Source of the DNA: G965204755 sp965243415
GTDB taxonomy: Bacteria; Acidobacteriota; Vicinamibacteria; Marinacidobacterales; Marinacidobacteraceae
Assembly (NCBI GenBank): GCA_965243415.1
Contig: OZ251549.1
Span: forward strand, 3,782,001 to 3,846,000
Reading direction: 5' to 3'
DNA: 64,000 nucleotides
Below the pieces are notes generated by a model. It made no database searches, was not told where the DNA came from, and saw only the letters and a program-made list of their open reading frames with translations. Position 1 is the stretch's first letter, and each line of letters begins with the position of its first letter. Position numbers and translations under genes: made by a program. Shown in pieces: positions 36,870 through 45,033 of the stretch.

Positions 36870-38852
36870 GTGAACTTTCGAGCGCTGCAGGGATCCCTGC
36901 GGGGACTTCTGCAGGGAGTGTCGCCGGGAGCGCCCGCACGGCGCCGGTTCCCCGCGGCGCTCGCCCTTCCGGCGGCGTTCCGGACAGCGTTGCCGGCCGC
37001 GCTCCTGCTGTTCGTCGGCGGCGCCGCCTTCGTCCCGCCGGCGGCCTCGCAGTCGGTGCTGCCCCTCGACGAGGTGCGGGCCGGCATGGTCGGCGAAGGG
37101 CGCACCGTCTTCCGGGGCGAGGAGATCGAGACCTTCGGCGTCGAGATCCTCGGGGTGCTGCGGAACCCCTTCCCCGGGCGCAGCATCATCCTGGCCCGGC
37201 TCTCCGGCGGGCCGCTCGAGCACACCGGCGTCATCCAGGGGATGAGCGGCAGCCCGGTCACCGTCGAAGGGAGACTGGTCGGCGCGGTCGCCTACGCCTT
37301 CCCCTTCTCGCGGGATCCGATCTGCGGCATCACCCCCTTCGAGGAGATGGTGCGCTTCACCGAGGAGCGTCCGACCGACCGGGAGGCAGCCTCGGGCGGC
37401 GGCAGCGCGAGCCGTCTCTCGCTGTCGTTCTCGCCGGCCGGGCTCCCGACGCTCGCGCGGACGCCGTTCTCCCCCGCCGGCGGCGACCCCGGCCCCCGGA
37501 CGGAGAACGCGGGCGGATCTTCGTGGGAGAGCCACCGCCCGGTCCCGATCCGGGCCCCGCTCTCGGTGGGCGGCCTCGATCCGGGAGTCGCGGACGCCCT
37601 CGGCCCGCTCTTCCGGCAACTGGGGATGGAACTGGCCCCCGGCGGCCTCGCCGCGGCCACGGCGGCGGGCGCCGGCGCCCAGACCGACGGGAACGACGAG
37701 CCGCCCCCGCGGCCGCGCCCGGGCAGCCCCATCGGCGCCACCCTCATCGGCGGCGATCTGGTGCTCATGGCCGGCGGCACGGTGACCCATGTGGACGAGG
37801 CCACCGGCGAGGTGTACGCCTTCGGCCACCCCTTCGTCGGACTGGGCCCGGTGGCCCTCCCGATGCAGGAAGCGCGGGTCGAGGCCTCCATCGCCTCGCT
37901 CTCGAACTCCTTCAAGATCAGCAGCGCCGGACGGAAACTGGGGGTCTGGCGCCAGGACCGGGTCGCCGGGATCCGCGGTGAACTGGGGGCGCGGGCGCCG
38001 CTGATCCCGCTCACGGTCACGGTCCGCGGCAGCCGGGGCGGCCGGCGCGAGTACCGGATGGAACTGGTGGAGCACGACCTGCTGACCCCGCTCCTGGCCT
38101 ACTCCGGGCTGATGTCGGTCCTCTCCCAGGAGGAGCGCCTCTCCGGGCCGCAGACGGTGCGCCTCTCGGCGCGGATCGGCGTCGCCGGCGGGCGGACACT
38201 CGCCCTGGAGGATGTGTTCGCCTCCGGGCTCGGCGGCTCGCTGGAGCAGGCCTCGGCGCTGGTCGCCGCCCCGGTGGCCCTCCTCCTGGGCAACCCGCTG
38301 GAACGCATCCCGGTGCGCCGGGTGGAAGTGGAAGCCAGCGCCCGCGAGGAAGCGCGCACCGCGACGCTCACCCGCGCCTGGATCGAGTCCTCCCGGATCC
38401 GGCCGGGCGAGTCGGTGACCCTCCACCTGGCCACCCGCGACTACCGCGGCGAGGAGCGCGTCCGGACGCTCCCGGTGCCGATCCCGGCGAGCGCCGCCGG
38501 GGAGACCCTGGACCTGCTGGTGGCCGACCGGGCGGTCGCGGCGGCCGCCGACCGCACCGAGGGCGCCGCCGGCCCGCCGGCGCGGGTGGAGCAGATCTTC
38601 CGCGCCATAGACCAGCACCGCCGGCAGAGCCGGCTCTATGTGCGCCTGCTCGGCACCGGACGCACCGCGGCGGTCGTGGGCGGCGCCTACCTGCCCTCCC
38701 TGCCGCCGAGCGTCCGTTCGGTGCTGTCGCGGGATTCCTCCGGGGGCTTCACCCGGTCGCTCTCGCACTCGGTCCTCTGGGAAGGGCGCCTCGACTTCGA
38801 CGCGGCGGTGACCGGAACCCGGCGGCTCACCCTGGAGGTGGAACCGCGATGA
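36870..38852 (+). CDS. SpoIVB-like S55 peptidase-domain protein
   Basis: About 660 residues with a signal or membrane segment (LPAALLLFVGGAAFVPPAASQ). The S55 domain includes the serine motif GVIQGMSGSPVTVEGRLVGA (about 115-135), ICGITPFEEM, and GEVYAFGHPFVGLGPVALPM with the partner His. S55 peptidases include SpoIVB of sporulation, but in diderms this family is secreted and its target unknown. I prefer the GTG at 36870; the frame is open to 36777. The stop overlaps the next gene (ATGA), so the two are made together. Confidence 0.8.
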   Translation: MNFRALQGSLRGLLQGVSPGAPARRRFPAALALPAAFRTALPAALLLFVGGAAFVPPAASQSVLPLDEVRAGMVGEGRTVFRGEEIETFGVEILGVLRNPFPGRSIILARLSGGPLEHTGVIQGMSGSPVTVEGRLVGAVAYAFPFSRDPICGITPFEEMVRFTEERPTDREAASGGGSASRLSLSFSPAGLPTLARTPFSPAGGDPGPRTENAGGSSWESHRPVPIRAPLSVGGLDPGVADALGPLFRQLGMELAPGGLAAATAAGAGAQTDGNDEPPPRPRPGSPIGATLIGGDLVLMAGGTVTHVDEATGEVYAFGHPFVGLGPVALPMQEARVEASIASLSNSFKISSAGRKLGVWRQDRVAGIRGELGARAPLIPLTVTVRGSRGGRREYRMELVEHDLLTPLLAYSGLMSVLSQEERLSGPQTVRLSARIGVAGGRTLALEDVFASGLGGSLEQASALVAAPVALLLGNPLERIPVRRVEVEASAREEARTATLTRAWIESSRIRPGESVTLHLATRDYRGEERVRTLPVPIPASAAGETLDLLVADRAVAAAADRTEGAAGPPARVEQIFRAIDQHRRQSRLYVRLLGTGRTAAVVGGAYLPSLPPSVRSVLSRDSSGGFTRSLSHSVLWEGRLDFDAAVTGTRRLTLEVEPR

Positions 38853-41071
38853 GGGTTCTCCTCGTCCGCCCGGGACGCCGCGCCGCCCCGAAGACCGTCG
38901 CGGCGCTCGGCGCCCTGCTGCTCGCCGGACTGGCGTTCGCCGGAGGGCGCGACTTCTGGCGGTTCGAGACCGGCGGCGACTTCCTCTCCGGCGAGAGCGA
39001 AGGCGTGAGCATCGGCCCGGAGGCGCGGGTGCGGCTGGCCCCCACGCTGCGGTCGCTCCACGACTCGGAGCAGCCCTTCGTCTGGGCGGTCGCCGGGGAC
39101 GGCGCCGGGGGCCTCGTGGCCGGCGGCGCCGGCGGCGACGGTCTGGTGCGGATCCGGGGCGGCGAGACCGAGGTCCTGGCGGACACCGGCGAGGCCGCGG
39201 TCCACGCGGTGGCGGTCGGCGGCGACGGCTCGGTGTTCTTCGCCACCTCCCCGAACGGCGACCTGCAGCGGGTCTCCCCGGGGGGCGAACGCACCGTCCT
39301 GGCCGACCCCGAGGCCCGCTACCTCTGGGCGATCGTTCCCGAACCCGGCGGCAGCGTCCTGGTCGCCACCGGGATGCCGGGGGCGGTGCTCCGGGTAGGG
39401 CCGACCGGGGCGACGGAAACGGTGTTCTCCGCCCGCGAGGAGAACGTGACGGCGCTCCACCGGAGTCCCGACGGGGTCCTCCACCTGGGCGTCGAACCCT
39501 CCGGGATCGTCTTCCGCATCGACGCCGCCGGCGACGCGATGGCGCTCTACGACAGCCCCCAGGCGGAGATCCGGGCGCTCGCGGTGAACAGCGCCGGGGA
39601 GGTCTTCGCCGCCGCGGTGGCCGAGTCGGGGGGCGAAGACGCCGCCTCGGCAGCGCCGACCCCGCCGGCCGGGTCCGGGCCGCCGCTCGCCGGGGTCACC
39701 ACCTCGGTCTCCTTCCGCGCCCTCGCCGGGGCGGCGCGCGCGGCGGTGCGTTCCCGGCGGCAGGGGGCGGAGTCGGAGGGCGGCGCGGCGAAGAACGCGC
39801 TCTACCGGATCGCGCCCAACGGCGCCGCCGCCGCCATCTGGGAATCCGACGAGGATCGCCCGCTCGCGCTCTCGCTGCTGCGCGACGAACGGCTGCTGCT
39901 CGGCACCGGCAACCGGGGCCGGCTGTACCGGATCTCCCGGGACGGGGACGCGGCGCTCCTGCTGCGCGCCGACTCGGAACAGATCACCGGCGCCTGGACC
40001 GACGGCGAAACCATGCTGCTCGCGGCCTCCAACCCCGGCCGGGTGCTCTCGCTGGGGCCGGCGCCCCGCACCGAAGGGCGGTATCTCTCCCGGGTGCTCG
40101 ACGCCGGCGGCGCGGCGCGCTTCGGCCGCATCGAGTGGGAGACCCGCACCCCGCCCGGCACGGCGGTGACCGTCGAGACCCGCACCGGGAACTCGGAGGA
40201 GCCCGACGACACCTGGAGCGACTGGAGCGCGGCCGCCGGCGGCAGCCCGGTGCCGAGCCCCGCGGCCCGGTTCCTCCAGTGGCGGGCGATCCTGCGTTCC
40301 GACGGCGGCGTCTCCCCGGAGTTGACCGCGCTCGCCGCGGCCTACCTGCCGGAGAACCTGGCGCCCCGGGTGACCGCGATCACCCTCCACCCCCCGGGCC
40401 GAGTCTTCGAGGAGATGCTGAACCCCTCCGCCCCCCGCCTGCAGGGGCTCGAGAGCCGCCCGGAGGGAACCCGCGCCGAGCGGGAGAACCGCCCGCCGTC
40501 GGGTTTCGGCGGCGGGAACGGGCGCCGTCTCTACCGTCCGGGGATCCGCACCGCCACCTTCGCCGCCGCCGACCCCAACGGCGACCGCCTGCGCTTCCGG
40601 GTGTCGGTGCGGCTGGTGGGCGAGGTCGAGTGGCGGGTGCTGCGCGCGGGGCTCCGGGAGGGAGTCGTCGCCTGGGACACCTCGGCGATGGCCGACGGCC
40701 GCTACGAACTCCGCGTCGAAGCCGGGGACGACCCGGACAACCCGCCGGAAGAAGCGCTCGCGGGAGCGAAGACCAGCCGCCCCTTCCTGGTGGACAACAC
40801 CCCGCCGGCGATCCGCGGCCTCACCGTGAGCCGGGACGGCGCGATCCGCTTCACCGCCGAAGACGCCCGGAGCCCGATCCGCCGGGCCGAGGTCTCCGTC
40901 GGCGGCGGCGAGCCCCTCGTCCTCCGCCCGGCGGACGGAATCGCCGACTCGCTCACCGAGGAGTACGAGGGCGTGATCCCCGACTTCCCGGCGGAAGCGG
41001 CGACGGTGGTGGTGCGGGTGGAGGACGACCCGGGCAACCGCGCCGCCGGGGAGGCCGCCGTCGGCCGCTGA
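38849..41071 (+). CDS. Secreted beta-propeller protein with C-terminal Ig/Fn3-like region
   Basis: 740 residues. A short signal segment (TVAALGALLLAGLAFA) leads into about seven propeller-like repeats (WAVAGDGAGGLVAG, VHAVAVGGDGSVFFAT, LWAIVPEPGGSVLVAT, VTALHRSPDGVLHLG, IRALAVNSAGEVFAA and so on), then a beta-rich region (SDWSAAAGG; YELRVEAGDDPDNPP). The ATG overlaps the S55 peptidase stop by four bases. Function unknown; the coupling suggests a partner or substrate of the peptidase. Confidence 0.8.
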   Translation: MRVLLVRPGRRAAPKTVAALGALLLAGLAFAGGRDFWRFETGGDFLSGESEGVSIGPEARVRLAPTLRSLHDSEQPFVWAVAGDGAGGLVAGGAGGDGLVRIRGGETEVLADTGEAAVHAVAVGGDGSVFFATSPNGDLQRVSPGGERTVLADPEARYLWAIVPEPGGSVLVATGMPGAVLRVGPTGATETVFSAREENVTALHRSPDGVLHLGVEPSGIVFRIDAAGDAMALYDSPQAEIRALAVNSAGEVFAAAVAESGGEDAASAAPTPPAGSGPPLAGVTTSVSFRALAGAARAAVRSRRQGAESEGGAAKNALYRIAPNGAAAAIWESDEDRPLALSLLRDERLLLGTGNRGRLYRISRDGDAALLLRADSEQITGAWTDGETMLLAASNPGRVLSLGPAPRTEGRYLSRVLDAGGAARFGRIEWETRTPPGTAVTVETRTGNSEEPDDTWSDWSAAAGGSPVPSPAARFLQWRAILRSDGGVSPELTALAAAYLPENLAPRVTAITLHPPGRVFEEMLNPSAPRLQGLESRPEGTRAERENRPPSGFGGGNGRRLYRPGIRTATFAAADPNGDRLRFRVSVRLVGEVEWRVLRAGLREGVVAWDTSAMADGRYELRVEAGDDPDNPPEEALAGAKTSRPFLVDNTPPAIRGLTVSRDGAIRFTAEDARSPIRRAEVSVGGGEPLVLRPADGIADSLTEEYEGVIPDFPAEAATVVVRVEDDPGNRAAGEAAVGR

Positions 41072-41204
41072 CACCCCCGGCGGCGCCGACCGCGATGGCG
41101 CCGCCGACCGCAGCGGCGCCGACCCCGAGGGCGCGGACTCCGGGAGCGCTGCCGCCGACCCCGACCCCGCCGGCACGGCCCCCGGCCGGCCCCGGCGCGC
41201 CCGC

Positions 41205-42041
41205 CTGGTCGTCTTCGCCCGGAACGAACCGCCCGGCCGCATGAAGACCCGGCTCTCCCCGCCCCTGACGCCGGAAGAAGCCGCCGCGCTCTCGGTGGCG
41301 ATGGCCGAGGACCTGATGGAACGCCTGACGCTGCTGTGGCAGTCGGCGGCGAACACCAGACCCGGATGGGCAGACCCGGACGACCCGATCTCGTTCGAAG
41401 TCCACCACCGCCCGGCCGGGCTCACGGGGGAACTCGCTCCACCGTTCACCCGGGAACTCCGTTACTCCGGCGCCCCTCCGCGCCGCCCGGCCGACGACAG
41501 CGCGTCGGCGGGGCCATCGGAGCCCGAGATCGGAGCGCGAGGCCTCGAGGTTCCTGCCGGCTGGTCCGTGGTCCCGCAGGGCGGCGGCAACCTGGGCGAC
41601 CGCCTGATCCGCGCCGCAGCAGCCGCCTCCGAAGGCGTGGAACGGCTGGTCCTCGTCGGCGCCGACGCCCCCCTGCTGCCGCTCTCGCTGGTGGAACGGG
41701 CCTTCGCCGCGCTCCGCGATATTCCGGTCGCCCTCGCCCCCGCGGACGACGGCGGCTATGTCCTCCTCGGCCTGGCCACCGGACGCCTGCCGGGGACCTC
41801 CGTCGCCGCCCTGCTGCGCGAAGTCCCCTGGGGAACCGCCGAGGTCCTCGAAGCAACCCGCCGAAACGCCGCCGCAGCCCGCCTGGAAGTCGAGATCCTC
41901 CCCCCTTCGTGGGATGTGGACCGCCCGGAAGACCTGATCCGCCTCCGGGAGGGAATCGCCGCGCTACCGCCCCCGGACCGCCCCCGCCGCGTGGATGATT
42001 TCTTCTCCCGATCCTCTTTCCGCGCGCCGGCGACGACCTGA
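41205..42041 (+). CDS. DUF2064 / CofC-like nucleotidyl- or glycosyltransferase, non-standard start
   Basis: About 278 residues. The fold resembles small nucleotidyltransferases: LVVFARNEPPGRMKTRLSPP, GDRLIRAAAA, LVLVGADAPLLPLSLVERAF (DxP metal motif), ALAPADDGGYVLLGLA and WDVDRPEDLIRLR. The only ATG (41241) lies inside the conserved N-terminal motif, so true coding must begin earlier, but no ATG, GTG or TTG exists in frame between it and the previous gene. A CTG at 41205 (LVVFARNE) is the simplest start. The frame stays open back into the propeller gene. Confidence 0.78.
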   Translation: MVVFARNEPPGRMKTRLSPPLTPEEAAALSVAMAEDLMERLTLLWQSAANTRPGWADPDDPISFEVHHRPAGLTGELAPPFTRELRYSGAPPRRPADDSASAGPSEPEIGARGLEVPAGWSVVPQGGGNLGDRLIRAAAAASEGVERLVLVGADAPLLPLSLVERAFAALRDIPVALAPADDGGYVLLGLATGRLPGTSVAALLREVPWGTAEVLEATRRNAAAARLEVEILPPSWDVDRPEDLIRLREGIAALPPPDRPRRVDDFFSRSSFRAPATT

Positions 42042-42101
42042 TTCCCGCACGAGTCTCGGGGAACGCGGCACCCTGTCGAGGTCGCTCCCTCGAGCCTCCG
42101 T

Positions 42102-42590
42102 TCAGCCTCCCAGGACGAAGCGCGCCCGCTCTCGCCGCAACATTCCGAACGGACTGACGCACTCGACGCCGAGCGCGATACAGGCGTCCGGGACCTTGAT
42201 CTTCTTCGGGCTGGCCGCCGGGACTTCATGCGTGACCACGGTGAATCCCCCGGTGCGCGCCTGGGCGACCAGGTAGTAGTCCGCGACCATCAGGAACCCG
42301 CGCACCGCGCCCGGCTCGTAGCCGGCGGTCGAGGCCCAGCGACTCGTCATCGCCAGCGACTCGAAGTCGGCGCTGCCGGGACGCCGAAAGAACTCGGCTC
42401 CCTGCGGCTGCGCCCATTCCGACAACTCGTCCCCGACGGCCAGGAGTTCGTCCCGCACTCTCTCGATGCTGAAGACTCTTCCCTGTTCGTGCGCTTCGGC
42501 CAACCAGTCCCAGAACGCCGGGCAGAAGTCGAACCCGTAGTGCAGGTTCTTGGCCTGTATGAACACATTCGTGTCCAACAGGTACCGCAT
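42102..42590 (-). CDS. DUF4411-type PIN-domain protein (putative RNase toxin)
   Basis: 162 residues starting MRYLLDTNVFIQAKNLHYGF, the DUF4411 signature (PIN Asp plus the FCPAFWDWL helix). Further acidic residues occur in RVRDELL and VPDACIAL, and TVVTHEV precedes the last. PIN proteins of this type act as RNases in toxin-antitoxin modules. Its ATG shares one base with the stop of the XRE-ImmA gene, the usual partner. Last gene of a four-gene operon. Confidence 0.88.
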   Translation of the reverse strand: MRYLLDTNVFIQAKNLHYGFDFCPAFWDWLAEAHEQGRVFSIERVRDELLAVGDELSEWAQPQGAEFFRRPGSADFESLAMTSRWASTAGYEPGAVRGFLMVADYYLVAQARTGGFTVVTHEVPAASPKKIKVPDACIALGVECVSPFGMLRRERARFVLGG

Positions 42591-43762
42591 CAGGTCGTGG
42601 CCCCCAGCGCTTTCGCGAGGGTTTCGAAGGTGGCCGCCCTGCGGATACCGAGCAGGCGGAACGACTCCGTGAAGGTCACCCTCCCTTCCAGGGTGCTGAC
42701 CACGATGGCCCGGGCGAAGCGCCGGCCCACCCGGGAACCGAGCGTCGCGTAGAAGTCGCCGCCGCCTCCGCGGTTCGAGCGCGCACGGTCGAATTCCTGC
42801 GACCAGAGATCTCGATACTCCCCGGCCGTAAGCAGGTCGGCGTCGCGCAGGCGGCGGAGGATCACCGGACGACTCACCTTGAACCGCCGTGCAAGACGGG
42901 AGAGACAGGCATCCGTTTCCTCTGCCGGGTCGTAGGCGCTGCGGATCCCGGAGAGCGGCGCCAGGAATTCGGCCGCCAGCCGATTGCACCAACGCTCGGT
43001 CCGGTGATCCGGCCCCGGAGCGCCGCGTACGGCGCTGTCGGAGAGTCCGGTCTCGTCGAGGGCGATATGCGCCACCTCGTGCGCGAGCGTGAACATCTGC
43101 GCCGCCTTCGCGTCCGCCCCGTTCACGAAGACCAGCGGCGCCAGCGAATCGGCCAGCGCGAAACCCCGAAACTCCTCGGGGTCCAGGCGGCGACGGCTGT
43201 TGCTGCCGACGATCCCGCTCACCATCACCAGGATCCCGGAGGCCTCGCACCGATCGCGGAACCTCCGCAGGGCCTCGCTCCAGGTGGGACAGTCGCGCCG
43301 GGCGTCGAGATCGAACCCCAGCGCTTCCCGAAGCCGGGCCGCCGCCCCGACCAGGTCATCGTCCCGGCGCAGCGAGCCGACGAGGGAGCACTCGGACTCA
43401 CCGGTGACCGCCGCGTACTCGCGGTACCAGTGCTGTCGCTCCTGGCACTGGTACACGGTGTCCAGCAGGTCGCCGCTCGAAGCGCGCACGGGCCGGTCGG
43501 CCACGGTGCGGAAATCGGGAATCGGCAGATCCTCGTCCGGGGGGTCGTCGAGGAACAGGAAGCCGACGGCGACGCGGGCCACGCGGGCGAACTGCTCCAA
43601 CTGGCGCAGAGTCGGCTGCCGTTCGCCTCGCTCCCAGTGCCCGAACCGCGGAAATCTCTTCTCCACGGCGGCGCGCTCCAGGCCGGCCCGTCGGAGCGCC
43701 CATCGAAGTACCGCCGGACTCACGGCGACGCGGACGGGGCGCGCCGGCTCGGTGGCGTTCAT
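42590..43762 (-). CDS. XRE-type regulator fused to ImmA/IrrE metallopeptidase
   Basis: 390 residues. The N-terminal 65 residues are a helix-turn-helix (VSPAVLRWALRRAGLERAAV, FGHWERGERQPTLRQLEQFA). The peptidase domain has zinc motif TLAHEVAHIAL (about residue 226) and the downstream helix CNRLAAEFLAPLSGI. Such proteins cleave regulators or serve as antitoxins for a neighbouring DUF4411 toxin. The start overlaps the ATPase stop by four bases. Confidence 0.9.
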   Translation of the reverse strand: MNATEPARPVRVAVSPAVLRWALRRAGLERAAVEKRFPRFGHWERGERQPTLRQLEQFARVARVAVGFLFLDDPPDEDLPIPDFRTVADRPVRASSGDLLDTVYQCQERQHWYREYAAVTGESECSLVGSLRRDDDLVGAAARLREALGFDLDARRDCPTWSEALRRFRDRCEASGILVMVSGIVGSNSRRRLDPEEFRGFALADSLAPLVFVNGADAKAAQMFTLAHEVAHIALDETGLSDSAVRGAPGPDHRTERWCNRLAAEFLAPLSGIRSAYDPAEETDACLSRLARRFKVSRPVILRRLRDADLLTAGEYRDLWSQEFDRARSNRGGGGDFYATLGSRVGRRFARAIVVSTLEGRVTFTESFRLLGIRRAATFETLAKALGATT

Positions 43763-45024
43763 GGAAGGCTGGCCTGGAATCGGTTGCCGCCCAACTCGCC
43801 GGAGGTCCAGAGATCACCGAGGCGGTAGTCGGCGAGCCATTTGCCCATCCTCTCGCGGTCGAGGCGGCGCATGGTGGTCTCCCCGCCGTGTTTCTCGCAG
43901 ACCACGACGCACTCCGGGTGCTCCGTGAGGGCGTCCACCAGGATGTCGGAGTGGGTCGTCACGACCAACTGGGTGCGTTCCGATGCCTCCACCAGGAGAT
44001 CGGCGACCGTCGGCATCAGGTCGGGATGGAGTCCCAGTTCCGGTCCCTCGATGCAGACGACGGGGGGCGGCTCCGGATGCAGAAGGATCGCCAGCAGGCT
44101 CAAGTAGCGCAGAGTTCCGTCCGACAGCCGGCTGGCCGGAATCGAGCGGCCACCGCTCTCCTCGAGGACCAGCGACACCACTCCGCCAGTAACCGGACAG
44201 ACGACATCCACGATGCCATCGAACAAGCGACCGGCTGCTTCCAGGAACCGGCGTTTGTGTTCTCCGTGGAGATTGGAAAGCACGAGCGCCAGATTCTCGG
44301 ACCCCTCGCCGAGAAAGTCACTGCGACCGTGGGCGCTCGTCGGAACCCGCACCGGCGCACTCGGCCCGAGCGACCAGTTCCGATACATTCGAATCGCCTC
44401 GTAGTGTTCCTTCAGCCGCCACAGCACCGGGTGGTCCGGCGTCGCCGCAAAACGGAGCATCGAGTCGGCCGGTCGGAAGTCCCCTTCGTATTCCACGGCC
44501 CCCTGCCCCACCACCGGAGCCGTTCGGGCGAGTTGTTCAGAACGATGTGTCCAGTCCGCGCGCTCCGCCTCCTTCCCCGCCGCGTCCGCTTTCCGGGCCA
44601 TACTACGAGCCACGGTCACGATCCGCTGTGGTCGGAAGTAACTCCGGTGCGGTCCCGAATCGCCATCAGGCGGCGACGGTTCGATCCGTTCCTCCCTCAC
44701 CGCAACGCCTCCGTTTCCCTCGCCGATGGCGATCTCGTGCTCGACAGGTCCGACACCGGAAACCTCGAGGCGGGCACGAACCCTCAAGTCGGGAGCGCCA
44801 GCCGAGATCGACCCCTTCCACCCCCACTCCCGGAGTCCTCCGGAACGAGCGATCGGCTCGGTGAACTCCCGTGAGACGCCACGGAAGAGGGAGATCACCT
44901 CCATGAAGTTGGACTTGCCGGAACCGTTGGGGCCGATCAGGACATTCAGCGGCTTCATCGGGAGCGTCGTCCCATCAGGGCCGAACGAGAGGAGTCCCGA
45001 GATGCGGATCTCGTGGAAGAGCAT
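43759..45024 (-). CDS. AAA family (AAA_21/RecF-like) ATPase
   Basis: 421 residues, ABC/SMC-like. Walker A is LIGPNGSGKSNFMEVI (about 31-46), the signature region ASRLSDGTLRYLSLLAILL, Walker B VVCIEGPELGLHPD, and the switch His in LVVTTHSDILVDAL. There is no nuclease domain visible after it. Such single-domain ATPases pair with toxins or nucleases in defence systems. It lies 9 bp after the ATPase-TOPRIM gene and overlaps the XRE-ImmA gene. Confidence 0.88.
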   Translation of the reverse strand: MLFHEIRISGLLSFGPDGTTLPMKPLNVLIGPNGSGKSNFMEVISLFRGVSREFTEPIARSGGLREWGWKGSISAGAPDLRVRARLEVSGVGPVEHEIAIGEGNGGVAVREERIEPSPPDGDSGPHRSYFRPQRIVTVARSMARKADAAGKEAERADWTHRSEQLARTAPVVGQGAVEYEGDFRPADSMLRFAATPDHPVLWRLKEHYEAIRMYRNWSLGPSAPVRVPTSAHGRSDFLGEGSENLALVLSNLHGEHKRRFLEAAGRLFDGIVDVVCPVTGGVVSLVLEESGGRSIPASRLSDGTLRYLSLLAILLHPEPPPVVCIEGPELGLHPDLMPTVADLLVEASERTQLVVTTHSDILVDALTEHPECVVVCEKHGGETTMRRLDRERMGKWLADYRLGDLWTSGELGGNRFQASLP

Positions 45025-45033
45025 GAGAGAAGC

